NCBI GenBank assembly: GCA_937925655.1
Contig: CALAMC010000048.1
Location: 128,160 to 192,159 of the forward strand
Reading direction: 5' to 3'
Origin: an uncultured candidate division Zixibacteria bacterium
GTDB lineage: Bacteria; Zixibacteria; MSB-5A5; GN15; PGXB01
DNA: 64,000 bases
The notes under the pieces were generated by a model. It ran no database searches. It worked only from the letters and a program-made list of their open reading frames with translations, and was not told the origin of the DNA. Shown here in pieces: positions 1 through 8,060 of the stretch; within the stretch, counting starts at the first letter, position 1, and each line of letters opens with the position of its first letter. The translations under genes were made by a program, and so were the position numbers.

Positions 1-352
1 CTTCTCGCTCCAGCCAGTCGGCCGAATGCCAAATCGGTGTTACCGTATCGACTATCGGATCATCCCCGCCCAGACGAACTTTTATAAGCAGACGATATTT
101 ATTCTTAAGGGAATAAAGATTATAAACCACTTCGAATCGCCCTTCTTTTTCTTCGGGCAGCCCCAGCCAGTCGAGCGCACAGATATCGACCAGAAGATTA
201 AACTCCAGATTCTTGTCCCCCCGCAAAGATTCCAGGACTTCGAAAAGATAATCACGATTGACATAAAACGATTGCTGACCCCGAAAATTATCCTCGCGAA
301 TCACGGCTTCCTTGAAATTCGCCTCCAGATACTGTCTGACTTTTTCTTCCAT
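1..352 (-). CDS. nuoC: NADH-quinone oxidoreductase subunit C (partial, 3' end cut by window edge)
   Basis: The first 117 residues are present and the rest lies beyond base 1. NuoC is a hydrophilic peripheral-arm subunit of respiratory complex I. The translation starts MEEKVRQYLEANF and contains the conserved stretches NLLVDICALDWLG, FEVVYNLYSL and RLLIKVRL, ending with PIWHSADWLERE, as expected for the 30 kDa subunit. The ATG at 352 is the only ATG in frame after the nuoB stop, 38 nt upstream. No clear ribosome site precedes it, which suggests translation coupled to nuoB. Gene order nuoA-B-C fits a standard nuo operon, so nuoD would be expected to follow outside the window. Confidence 0.9.
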   Translation of the reverse strand, partial: MEEKVRQYLEANFKEAVIREDNFRGQQSFYVNRDYLFEVLESLRGDKNLEFNLLVDICALDWLGLPEEKEGRFEVVYNLYSLKNKYRLLIKVRLGGDDPIVDTVTPIWHSADWLERE

Positions 353-390
353 GATTTCAATCGGTGCGACAACTGCTTGTCGCCATTGGT

Positions 391-876
391 CTATTCGTTC
401 TTTCCGGTTTTAAGCTTACCTTTGGCCACTTTTTCCTGAAGCTTGAGGATCCCCTCAATCAACTGTTCCGGACGGGGCGGACATCCGGGTATATACATAT
501 CCACCGGCAATATTTTGTCAACTCCCTGTACAATGGCATAATTATTGAAAACCCCGCCGCATGAAGCGCATGCCCCCATCGAAATCACCCACTTGGGGTT
601 GGGCATCTGATCATAAAGCCTTTTTAACACCGGGGCCATTTTGGCCGAGACCCGGCCGGAAACAATCATCAAATCGGCCTGACGGGGTGACGGTCGAAGG
701 ACTTCCATGCCGAACCGGGCCAAATCATAGTGAGACATAAAAGTCGATATCATCTCGATGGCGCAACAGGCCAGACCCATGCCCAATGGCCACATGGAAC
801 GCTTCCGGGCCCAGCCGACCATCTTTTCCAGAGTTGTCAGCATAATTGAATCGGGAATCTTTTCTTCTAATCCCAT
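391..876 (-). CDS. nuoB: NADH-quinone oxidoreductase subunit B
   Basis: 161 aa. NuoB carries the terminal 4Fe-4S cluster N2 of complex I and passes electrons to the quinone site. The ligand cysteines are visible: the tandem pair Cys37-Cys38 in GLACCAIE, Cys103 in MGACASCGG and Cys132 in PGCPPRPE. It also has the conserved MSHYDLARFGME and VSGRVSAKMAP segments. Length is normal for the family. It overlaps the 3' end of nuoA by 10 nt, so the two are co-transcribed and probably translationally coupled. Confidence 0.96.
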   Translation of the reverse strand: MGLEEKIPDSIMLTTLEKMVGWARKRSMWPLGMGLACCAIEMISTFMSHYDLARFGMEVLRPSPRQADLMIVSGRVSAKMAPVLKRLYDQMPNPKWVISMGACASCGGVFNNYAIVQGVDKILPVDMYIPGCPPRPEQLIEGILKLQEKVAKGKLKTGKNE

Positions 877-1232
877 TTCAAAGCTCCCTTACCGAGGATG
901 TAAAAATAACCGACGAGCAGAATCAGGACAAAAACCAGCATCTCGACAAATCCGAAGATCCCCAGTTTATCGTAGATTACCGCCCAGGGATAGAGAAAAA
1001 CCACTTCGATATCGAAAATAATAAATAGAATCGCGATTAGATAGAATTTGACCGGAAAACGCTCCTGCGTCCCGCCTTTGGGCATAATCCCCGATTCATA
1101 GGGATCGCCCTTGGCCTCGGCCGGTGTCCTTTTTCCGAATAAAAAGGACATAACAAAAAATGCCAGAGCCAAAGCCGAGGCAAAAACAACCAGAAAAAAT
1201 ATCGGAAAGAAGGTGCTAAAATGCTCCATCAA
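867..1232 (-). CDS. nuoA: NADH-quinone oxidoreductase subunit A
   Basis: 121 aa with three predicted transmembrane helices (about residues 8-30, 63-83 and 90-112), the layout of NuoA/ND3. The loop with KGDPYESGIMP and the FYLIAILFIIFDIEVVFLYPWA segment are the family signatures. NuoA is a membrane-arm subunit beside the quinone channel. It is first in the operon; a GAGG ribosome site lies 4 nt before the ATG and a consensus promoter lies upstream. Confidence 0.96.
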   Translation of the reverse strand: MMEHFSTFFPIFFLVVFASALALAFFVMSFLFGKRTPAEAKGDPYESGIMPKGGTQERFPVKFYLIAILFIIFDIEVVFLYPWAVIYDKLGIFGFVEMLVFVLILLVGYFYILGKGALKWD

Positions 1233-1258
1233 GCCTCATCCGTTCATAATAAAAACCA

Positions 1259-1287
1259 ATTATAGTCATAAGCATTTTTCAAGTCAA
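1259..1287 (-). promoter_or_regulatory. Sigma70-type promoter of nuoABC
   Basis: On the minus strand TTGACT (1287-1282), a 17-nt spacer and a perfect TATAAT (1264-1259) lie just upstream of the nuoA start at 1232. This is one of the best consensus promoters in the window. Confidence 0.8.
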
Positions 1288-1356
1288 TAAATTATTTGCA
1301 AATATGTGAAATATTTAACAAGCCTATACGTTAAGTTATTGTATGTTCGTTCGTTA

Positions 1357-2403
1357 TCAAACACCGATTCTTATATGATTAGAATAAATCCAGCCACGAC
1401 CTCTTTTAAATACTTCAACGCGATAAAGCCCGTTTTGATTGGGCGCATACTCAAAATAATCGCCGTTGGTTTCAAAGATTTTTTGGCCATTGCAAATCAG
1501 CTTTAATTCCCCTTTCTCCGACAGGCGGGTTATTATTTGCGAATTTTCGCATGATTCCAGCTTTCCTCCGGCAATCACCGTCTGACTTCCCCGGCGCGCA
1601 TAAAACTCGAACCCGGAGGCATCGCCCCAGCGATGATTGGACGCAAACACCCGGCATTCCCGAATTGCCCCGTAAATCTGTTTTTTGGCCTGCTTCACAT
1701 CGGTTGATAATCGTTCGGGAAGCAGTAAATGGGTGCGTAACGATTTAAACTGCACTTTATAGGGAAATATCGTAATGCGAAACGGCCCGATTTTATACGG
1801 GAACCCATGCACGTCAACGGCCCCGATACCGGCGATCCTGCGCTCCGCATTCAATTCATCCCACTTCCGCAATATGCGGTCGGTAGGCGTTTGAAGAAAT
1901 TTGCGTGGTGAAAAGACCATTTTGAGTTTATTGTAAGGCTTGAGATTCTCCATCCATTCCGACATCTGATTCCATATCTCGATGCCGTCGAATTCGCGGG
2001 CGTCCCAGGCCAGCCAGGGATACGACGGGTATTTGCCCAGACGGGGACGAATCTCATCGGGATGCGCAATTATACCAAGCGCACCCCGACGGGCCGCTTC
2101 GGCCACATATTCGATCGGTCGCATATCCGCCGGCAGAACTTCATCGGTTTCGAAAATCAAATAATGATTGCAGTCTTCCACATCATTATGCTCATAACCG
2201 ATTAAAGCAAGTGTCTGGCCGTAATACCCTTCTTTCCCCGCCTTCTTTGCTTCAAGCGTCATATGATCCGAAATCAGGATAAAATCAAGACCCACAGTAT
2301 CGGCGATGGCGGCGACGTCTTCGAGGCTTTTGGAGCCGTCGGAGTATGTCGTATGAATATGCACACAGCCTATATATTCGAAATATTCACCGTTTTTTTT
2401 CAT
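1357..2403 (-). CDS. PHP-domain metal-dependent phosphoesterase
   Basis: 348 aa. The N-terminal half is a PHP domain: CVHIHTTYSDGS (metal-binding His pair plus Asp), LISDH, GYEHN, IAHPDE, GIEIWN and GAVDVHG appear in the usual order within residues 12-220. PHP enzymes hydrolyse phosphate esters, for example histidinol phosphate, 3',5'-nucleotides or pAp, with a trinuclear metal site. The substrate cannot be told here. The last 110 residues form a beta-rich tail. No signal peptide, so cytoplasmic. It is the third gene of an HD-MFS-PHP operon, 7 nt after the MFS stop. Confidence 0.8.
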   Translation of the reverse strand: MKKNGEYFEYIGCVHIHTTYSDGSKSLEDVAAIADTVGLDFILISDHMTLEAKKAGKEGYYGQTLALIGYEHNDVEDCNHYLIFETDEVLPADMRPIEYVAEAARRGALGIIAHPDEIRPRLGKYPSYPWLAWDAREFDGIEIWNQMSEWMENLKPYNKLKMVFSPRKFLQTPTDRILRKWDELNAERRIAGIGAVDVHGFPYKIGPFRITIFPYKVQFKSLRTHLLLPERLSTDVKQAKKQIYGAIRECRVFASNHRWGDASGFEFYARRGSQTVIAGGKLESCENSQIITRLSEKGELKLICNGQKIFETNGDYFEYAPNQNGLYRVEVFKRGRGWIYSNHIRIGV

Positions 2404-2410
2404 TCTTTAA

Positions 2411-3727
2411 TCAACTTTCTCTGGCCGGTACCTTTCGGAAAATATACAGCCCCACCGCCATCATGATTGCAAGAGAAAACAGGGCTATTTTATAGGGCAT
2501 TTTTTCAGCCACAGCGCTATCAAGTTCAAAAAATTCCAAGGCCATACGCCCCAGCGGTCGCGTCGGCGAAAACAAATATACCAGAATGCCCCACATCACC
2601 GGGCCAATCACCGCCGCCGCTCTCCCGGATAATGAATATAACCCGAAAAATCGGCCAAGTTCATTTTCCGGAACCATTTCAGCCAATAGCGGGCGCGAAA
2701 CCGTCCACAAGCCGCCTAATAACACTCCCACCAGCGAACCGAGCATATAAATAATTACGATATTATCGAGCAGTAAAAACAGCAAAAGAACAATTATCCA
2801 TAACCGTATTATAACGCTCATAAGGTTTTTTAGAACCATTTTCTTTGCTAAAGTCCCGATAACCAGTGACCCCAAAACGGCGGAAACAGTCGAGACAATT
2901 AAAAATATCGTCAGGTCGGCGTCGGCAAAACCAAGGACAATCGATGAAAAAATCCCGATATTTAATATCACCGTGGCGACGGCATCTTCGAAAAAGTAAT
3001 CCGCAATAAGAAAACGCAGAACCCCGGGGTATTTGCGTGTATGCCTGATTCCCTCCCAGACGTCTTTGTATGCTTTTTTGATGTCGGCCCGGCTTGACTT
3101 AATCGCCAGTTTCTTCTCATCCACCCAGAAAAACAATGGCAAAGAAAACAAGAAAAACAAAATTGCTGTTGGCAAAAAAGCGGCATTCTTGCCTCCCGCC
3201 TCAAAAAATGGAACGTCCCAACCGAATAATTTACCCGTCACCGGCGGAAGAATCAAAATCATCCCGACAATCGCACCCAGATACCCCAGCGCCACTCCGA
3301 AACCGGACACGGCCCGGGCATGATGACCATCGGCAACGGCATAAAGCAGAGGATTATAAAACACCATTCCGCCTTCATAGAAAAAGTTGGACAAAGCGAA
3401 GACGATAATGATTGCCATAAAATAAGACAGCGGTATAAGAGACATGAGTCCCGTCGCCAGACAGCAGGAAAATGTGAATAAAAATAAAAACAATTTCTTC
3501 TTGTGACTGTGATCGGAAAGCGCTCCCATGGCGGGCATTATCAACGCCACCAGAAGCATCGAGGCGGCATAAGGTATATCATAATATAATCCGTCGTGCT
3601 TCAGGTCTTCGACAAACCAGCGCTTCAGATACAATGACAATATATTCATGGAATAGATGGTATTGGCGAAGTCATAGAGCGACCAGCCGATAACGTCTTT
3701 GCGAAGAATCGTCGCCGTCGTGCTCAA
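2411..3727 (-). CDS. MFS transporter, UMF1/Atg22-like family
   Basis: 438 aa integral membrane protein with about 12 hydrophobic helices. The opening WSLYDFANTIYSM is typical of the UMF1/Atg22-type major facilitator branch, with the DHSHKKK loop between helices 2 and 3. Substrate unknown; export of amino acids or similar solutes is the usual guess. The open frame extends much further upstream, but that part is the shadow of the HD gene. I place the start at a TTG that overlaps the HD stop (TTGA, 4 nt), giving a normal MFS length. Co-transcribed with the HD and PHP genes. Confidence 0.78.
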   Translation of the reverse strand: MSTTATILRKDVIGWSLYDFANTIYSMNILSLYLKRWFVEDLKHDGLYYDIPYAASMLLVALIMPAMGALSDHSHKKKLFLFLFTFSCCLATGLMSLIPLSYFMAIIIVFALSNFFYEGGMVFYNPLLYAVADGHHARAVSGFGVALGYLGAIVGMILILPPVTGKLFGWDVPFFEAGGKNAAFLPTAILFFLFSLPLFFWVDEKKLAIKSSRADIKKAYKDVWEGIRHTRKYPGVLRFLIADYFFEDAVATVILNIGIFSSIVLGFADADLTIFLIVSTVSAVLGSLVIGTLAKKMVLKNLMSVIIRLWIIVLLLFLLLDNIVIIYMLGSLVGVLLGGLWTVSRPLLAEMVPENELGRFFGLYSLSGRAAAVIGPVMWGILVYLFSPTRPLGRMALEFFELDSAVAEKMPYKIALFSLAIMMAVGLYIFRKVPARES

Positions 3728-4272
3728 AGGCCCAACCTGTCGGCTATGGTCATCATGCCGCCCCTGACCAGCATGAGAAATTCGGGAAGTTCCAGCGCGA
3801 GTTGAGAACAGGCCGCGATATTTTCGCGCGTTGCCCCGGCCGCAAACCTTTTCTCGCCGAAACGGCGCATCATGAAATCGGCGTCGATGTTGACCAGCTT
3901 TTTCGACGGGTGCATCAGGGCGCAGGCGACCACAAATCCCGTCGCCGGATCGACCGCATACAGCGCCCATTCCATCCGGGTCTGGCAGGGAGCGTGCCCG
4001 GGGTGACACCGTATCGCGCGAATCATCTCCGAGGGAAGATTATAATCCTTTAGCCATTCTTCCGTGATAAAAGTGTGATGCTCCGGATCATTGGCCGTGA
4101 CATCATAATCCAAATCATGCAGAAGGCCGGTGCGGCCCCAGAGCTCGATATCCTCGCCGAAATGTTCAGCCAGTCTGACCATACCGGCTTCGACGGCCAG
4201 AATATGCTTGCGCAGATTTTTATTCTGGATTTTCGACTCCATAAGTTTCAGGGCGGTTTCGCGGTCAATCAT
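3724..4272 (-). CDS. HD-domain hydrolase
   Basis: 182 aa cytoplasmic protein. The HD motif is LLHDLDYD (about residue 52), followed by HHTFITEEWL and IRCHPGHAP, which supply the other metal-site histidines of the HD superfamily. This layout matches the small HDIG-type uncharacterised proteins; substrate unknown. The start at 4272 is preferred over an in-frame ATG at 4305 because AAAGGA lies 7 nt before it and the promoter -10 box (4305-4310) overlaps the upstream ATG. First gene of the HD-MFS-PHP operon. Confidence 0.75.
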   Translation of the reverse strand: MIDRETALKLMESKIQNKNLRKHILAVEAGMVRLAEHFGEDIELWGRTGLLHDLDYDVTANDPEHHTFITEEWLKDYNLPSEMIRAIRCHPGHAPCQTRMEWALYAVDPATGFVVACALMHPSKKLVNIDADFMMRRFGEKRFAAGATRENIAACSQLALELPEFLMLVRGGMMTIADRLGL

Positions 4273-4304
4273 AACGGCATCCTTTGCTTGCGGTCGGTTG
4301 GCCA

Positions 4305-4333
4305 AATATACGCTGACAAATCATAATTGTCAA
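4305..4333 (-). promoter_or_regulatory. Promoter of the HD-MFS-PHP operon
   Basis: Minus strand: TTGACA (4333-4328), 17-nt spacer, TATATT (4310-4305). Its -35 box overlaps the -35 box of the divergent plus-strand promoter. Confidence 0.7.
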
Positions 4334-4355
4334 AAAGGCAGTTTTTATCTATTTT
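4327..4355 (+). promoter_or_regulatory. Promoter of the membrane-TPR gene
   Basis: Plus strand: TTGTCA (4327-4332), 17-nt spacer, TATTTT (4350-4355). The hexamer is shared back to back with the minus-strand promoter through the palindrome-like TTGTCAA. Confidence 0.55.
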
Positions 4356-4377
4356 GGTCATAAACGAAAAAAATGCT

Positions 4378-6336
4378 AATTTGAATAACAGGGAAAACAT
4401 ATATCCGTCTCATCAGGTCAGCATTATTCTGGCACTGTTATGTCTGTTATTCATTTTGGCAGGTATTTTGCCCTTGGACGGTTATTGGGGCATTAATCAC
4501 CTGCAGTATTTCTCGTCGATTTTTGTCATAATATTCGCGGCTATAATAGTCCTGCTTTTTATCCCGCGCATTCAAACGGCGCTATTCAATGTGTCAAAAT
4601 ACATCATAAAAGTTTTCAGCAGGATGCCACGATTGGCCCGTTTCGCCGCCGCTGCCCTCATCTCCGGATGTGCCTTCTATATATTGCGTGTGCATGTTCA
4701 TTCGCTCGGCGATGGCTACATGAGAGTAGGGCAAATAGAGACCGGCATAAGATATCTTCATACTGAACCCCTTGATTTCTGGCTCCATGGCCTTTTATAT
4801 GATTTTCTGAATACATTTGGCGCCGTATCCGGAGAGAAAGCATATCAAATTTTCAGCATCGGTGTCGGGATAGTATTTATTCTCATTTTATATGGAGCAA
4901 ATCTTAAAAATGGCCCGGTCGGAAATAACGGCGCTTTATTGAAATGGCTGGTGCTCTGCTTCGGCGGCCTGCAGTTGTTTTTCGGCTATGTCGAATCCTA
5001 TGCCTTGTTTTATTCGGCCATGATTATCTACTCTCTTTTCGCCTATCGATTCCTTGTTGCCGGGCACGGCTTTTTCGCCGCATCGATGGCTTTTGCTGTC
5101 GGTCTGGCCTGCCATTTGACCGGCTTTTTCTTTTTACCAACCTATTTATATCTGGCCTACAAGGCTATCAAAACCGCCAAGGCGCCCATTACAAAATTAT
5201 CATATTGGGGTTTTACCATAGTGATAGTTATTGCCGTTGCCTTATTGATTAGCGAACTTATTACCAGAACCCATCATAGTCAGTACCTTGTCGGTCCCGG
5301 AGATTATTTCCTGCCGCCGATAACAGGTGACTACGCCGTCTTATCGGGACACCACTTGTTGGACATATTAAATCAGCTTCTTTTAATTATCCCGGTCCCG
5401 CTTGGCCTTTTGGTGCCGCTGATTCTTTTCGGTAAAAGCAATCCTCAATCCGACATTCGCGTTTTCGGCATCATTTTAACCGCCTGCGCCGGGTTCTTTC
5501 TGTTGGCCATCAATCCGAGTCTCGGCTATGCCCGCGACTGGGACCTTTTTGCCACGTCGACTGCCCTGATCGGCATAAATATTCTCATTCTATACTTCAG
5601 AAAATGCGCGCCAATTTCGCAAGTGAAATTGGTCTTCCCGGCGGCGTTGGCGTTTGTCTTGCTGTCAATCTGGATTCTCACCAATTCCTCTCCCCAGCGT
5701 CAACTTCAACGGGCCGAAAATTTATTATCGTTGAGTGACAAGGGCCATGGCTATGGCACCGAGCTTCTCGCCCATTATTACCGGTATCAGGCCAAAGACA
5801 ATCAGAAAGTGCTCGACCTTTTGGGAACAATCACCGGGCCGTCCCGAAACGCCCGTGTGCTTCGCATCATGGCCGTAACCATGTATGAGATGGGCCGCTA
5901 TCGTGAGGCGTTGGCCACTGCCCGTGAAGGCCTCTTACTTGACAGCGCCGTCGCCGAACTTAATTATATCGCCGGCCAGTCTTTGACGGAGTTGGGATTT
6001 ATCGACACGGCCACAGCCTATCTGGAAAAGGCCCAGCATTATGATTCGCGCAATTATGTTTTCACCCGATCGCTGGCCCGTAATTACTATACTCGCGGGC
6101 GGATTGCCATAGCTATTGAGGGCTATAAATACGCCATTTTGCTGGAGCCCCGGAAACACGCCGGTTATTTCGATGTTGCCGCGATATATCATGAAGCGGG
6201 GGTTTATGACTCTGCGTATTTTTATGCCCAGGCCGGTCTCAAAATCGCCCCGGATTTCCGGCCCGGTTATGAGCTTCTGGACGCCATCAAAGCCGCCGCC
6301 CGCAACCAGTTGCAAAATCCGCCCGCACAAAGGTAG
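4378..6336 (+). CDS. Polytopic membrane protein with C-terminal TPR repeats
   Basis: About 652 aa. The first two thirds hold about 10-11 hydrophobic helices with short loops. From about residue 460 the protein becomes soluble and shows tetratricopeptide-like repeats (for example LAYLEKAQHYDSRN-type and GYKYAILLEPRKHAGY). The layout recalls membrane proteins with a glycosyltransferase-like or O-antigen-polymerase-like core and a TPR tail, but no catalytic motif is clear, so no function is assigned. The start is uncertain: the longest frame opens with a TTG at 4327 that lies in the promoter, there is no ATG before the first helix, and TTG at 4378 is the first candidate downstream of the predicted transcription start. 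Confidence 0.6.
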   Translation, partial: NLNNRENIYPSHQVSIILALLCLLFILAGILPLDGYWGINHLQYFSSIFVIIFAAIIVLLFIPRIQTALFNVSKYIIKVFSRMPRLARFAAAALISGCAFYILRVHVHSLGDGYMRVGQIETGIRYLHTEPLDFWLHGLLYDFLNTFGAVSGEKAYQIFSIGVGIVFILILYGANLKNGPVGNNGALLKWLVLCFGGLQLFFGYVESYALFYSAMIIYSLFAYRFLVAGHGFFAASMAFAVGLACHLTGFFFLPTYLYLAYKAIKTAKAPITKLSYWGFTIVIVIAVALLISELITRTHHSQYLVGPGDYFLPPITGDYAVLSGHHLLDILNQLLLIIPVPLGLLVPLILFGKSNPQSDIRVFGIILTACAGFFLLAINPSLGYARDWDLFATSTALIGINILILYFRKCAPISQVKLVFPAALAFVLLSIWILTNSSPQRQLQRAENLLSLSDKGHGYGTELLAHYYRYQAKDNQKVLDLLGTITGPSRNARVLRIMAVTMYEMGRYREALATAREGLLLDSAVAELNYIAGQSLTELGFIDTATAYLEKAQHYDSRNYVFTRSLARNYYTRGRIAIAIEGYKYAILLEPRKHAGYFDVAAIYHEAGVYDSAYFYAQAGLKIAPDFRPGYELLDAIKAAARNQLQNPPAQR

Positions 6337-6691
6337 GCAGGCTTGTCGATCACCAAATTACTGGCTAATTAGAAGCCGTCAATTTCGCTATTAAGTTTGT
6401 AGTGCAACACCTCGAATTCGTGACGATTCCGGGGCGTTTTGGCATAGATAATCCATTATCGCCGATTAGGTTGCCAAAATTTGGGTTCGTTTTGTCATTT
6501 TTTATAATCTTTTCGCCGGGGCAGTTTCTGATTATGGCTTTATGGATATACGGACCGGCAGATAATTTGATTATATGCCTCGCACAATAACGAGCGCAAA
6601 ATAGTATAGACATAATCATAGACCTCTATATCAGGCCTCCGAGCAAAATCACCAATTGTTCCATAGTTATTATTGTGGGCGACAGAAGCCC

Positions 6692-6820
6692 CGCCTGCCC
6701 TGAACTTTGAAGGGTCGGTTACCGGTATAATGGCCAATCCATCGCCCGGCCTCATGCCCAACCGCTCGGCGTTGTGTCCGGCCTGCCCTGGGCTTGGAAG
6801 GGCGGGTTCTCAAACCCGCC
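6692..6820. repeat. Two imperfect direct repeats and a hairpin
   Basis: Copy 1 spans 6692-6720 and copy 2 spans 6780-6808; both read CCTGCCCTG, then CTT, GAAGGG and a GG(T/C)T end. Copy 2 runs into an 8-bp hairpin (6801-6808 with 6813-6820). GTTGTGTCCGG just before copy 2 resembles the REP-like unit near 63.2 kb. Confidence 0.5.
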
Positions 6821-6846
6821 GGGAAAACCCCCACCCCTTTATTGCC

Positions 6847-6875
6847 TTGACAAGATTCCGATTTAGGAATATTAT
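6847..6875 (+). promoter_or_regulatory. Promoter of tRNA-His
   Basis: TTGACA (6847-6852), 17-nt spacer, TATTAT (6870-6875). Transcription would start about 7 nt later, just before the tRNA at 6889. Confidence 0.8.
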
Positions 6876-6888
6876 AGAAATTCGAAAT

Positions 6889-6962
6889 GCTGGGGTAGCT
6901 CAGTTGGTTAGAGCACTAGATTGTGGATCTAGTGGTCGAGAGTTCGAGTCTCTCCCCCAGTA
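6889..6962 (+). tRNA. tRNA-His (anticodon GTG) with G1-U72 and A73, no G-1
   Basis: A complete cloverleaf: acceptor GCTGGGG pairs with CCCCAGT; D stem GCTC/GAGC; anticodon stem CTAGA/TCTAG around loop TTGTGGA (anticodon GTG at 6923-6925); T stem GAGAG/CTCTC. CCA is not encoded. The first acceptor pair is G1-U72, the discriminator is A73 (6962) and the base before G1 is T. Almost all bacterial tRNA-His genes instead encode an extra G-1 opposite C73, so this is an atypical tRNA-His. hisS lies 1.1 kb downstream on the same strand. Confidence 0.93.
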
Positions 6963-6983
6963 TTTTGAATATTATATCCACTT

Positions 6984-7889
6984 CTAATGCTTTATTAAAC
7001 GTGTCTCATGAGTTTCGATTAGAAAAACAGCCAATGTCGAAGCGGCCCCGACCGCTAATTTCGCGTGGCGGTTTTGCAAACCCTTTGATTTTGCTGACTT
7101 TCCGTGACCAGTTCCATATTCATTTCTTAATTCTGCAAGCCCATTTGTTATCGTGGCCAAATTGCTTAATAGCCGTTTTATAATATCTGCAGCCTTTGCA
7201 TCACTTGGTATATCATCGGGCGTTAACTTTAGCTCTTTAAAAACCCTTTTCGTTAATTGCGGCAAATCCCAGTTTTTCTCTATTTCAATTCCGTTGTCTG
7301 CAAGAATCGTTTTTAAACAGGTTTCCGTAAGTTCCTTAGCAGTACCTATTGCCAATCCAGGGTCCTTTTCCACAGCGGCTTCCATCCTTGTAATCTGTTG
7401 GGCAACGTAGCCAGTATCAATGCCCTTAAAAGTGGCCTTGGCGGCGTTTAGACCAGGGGTTGGTAATCCGATTCTTCTAGCCACAAATACGGGTTTATTT
7501 GATATCCGCATTTTTTCAACGATTTCATATCCGTCGTTTTTAAGATAAGTGTTATACAACTGTTTTAACCTCTCAACGTCAGTCGAATCAGACCTAACTA
7601 CCGGATGCAAGGTTTCACATAAAAAACGTAATAATATCTGATCATCGCCTTTATATAGACCAAACCTTGAATCTGAAAATATCCAATCATCTTCCCAATC
7701 CAGATTATTAACGCGATGCTGCCATATATCACCAGCGACGTTTCTAAACCTGTGATCAAATGAGGGAAGTTTGCTTAAATCATATATACGTGCCAAAAAT
7801 TCCTGTTCCTCCAAACGACCCGACCAGTTAACTCCCTCCAATCGCATCGCATCGAATAAATCCCTTCGTGTTATCTCGGAAATCTCCAT
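6984..7889 (-). CDS. AbiJ-like abortive-infection protein (AbiJ N-terminal and Abi C-terminal domains)
   Basis: 301 aa. The N-terminal part (EISEITRRDLFDAM, VNWSGRLEEQEFLARIYDL, DIWQHRVNNLDWEDDWIF, LCETLHPVVR) has the look of the AbiJ N-terminal domain. The C-terminal part (LRNEYGTGHGKS and RHAKLAVGAASTLAVFLIE) matches the Abi C-terminal domain, a HEPN-like module common in phage-defence proteins. Probable role: abortive infection through RNA cleavage, inferred from family only. A start at 7889 is chosen because GGGGGAG lies 9 nt before it and a promoter -10 overlaps the in-frame ATG at 7931. The gene is AT-richer than its neighbours, points at the tRNA-His 3' end (21 nt away) and has no partner gene, all consistent with horizontal gain. 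Confidence 0.8.
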   Translation of the reverse strand: MEISEITRRDLFDAMRLEGVNWSGRLEEQEFLARIYDLSKLPSFDHRFRNVAGDIWQHRVNNLDWEDDWIFSDSRFGLYKGDDQILLRFLCETLHPVVRSDSTDVERLKQLYNTYLKNDGYEIVEKMRISNKPVFVARRIGLPTPGLNAAKATFKGIDTGYVAQQITRMEAAVEKDPGLAIGTAKELTETCLKTILADNGIEIEKNWDLPQLTKRVFKELKLTPDDIPSDAKAADIIKRLLSNLATITNGLAELRNEYGTGHGKSAKSKGLQNRHAKLAVGAASTLAVFLIETHETRLIKH

Positions 7890-7926
7890 TCGTATTAACT
7901 CCCCCAATTGTAATGATGCCATATGT

Positions 7927-7956
7927 TTCATAAGTAATTCTTGTTTAAAAAGTCAA
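7927..7956 (-). promoter_or_regulatory. Promoter of the AbiJ-like gene
   Basis: Minus strand: TTGACT (7956-7951), 18-nt spacer, TATGAA (7932-7927). The -10 box overlaps the ATG at 7931, which argues for translation starting at 7889. Confidence 0.5.
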
Positions 7957-8060
7957 TAGTAATTTAAAGCCTATTCGGCTTGTGTTGCGAAACTCCCTCC
8001 AAAAAACTCTTCCCTAAATCCTTAAAACATATATCTTAAGCCTCAAATTGAGATACTTTT

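Larger units (their letters stand above)
6337..6888. other. Non-coding gap with a GC-rich repeat block
   Basis: No convincing gene. Most is AT-rich, but about 6677-6840 is GC-rich and holds two imperfect direct copies of a 29-bp unit (6692-6720 and 6780-6808, both CGCCTGCCCTG-like followed by GAAGGG) and the hairpin GGCGGGTT-CTCA-AACCCGCC at 6801-6820. It resembles intergenic repeat elements. Confidence 0.5.

Noticed and set aside
3728..4009. N-terminal extension of the UMF1-like MFS protein
   Set aside because: Low-quality Arg/Pro-rich sequence that overlaps the HD gene in another frame; the TTG at 3727 gives normal length.
6365..6761. Small minus-strand frames in the gap before tRNA-His
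   Set aside because: They cross the repeat block, have no ribosome site and no recognisable domain.
6963..8060. Attachment-site duplication around the AbiJ-like gene
   Set aside because: No second copy of the tRNA 3' end was found by eye on the hisS side.
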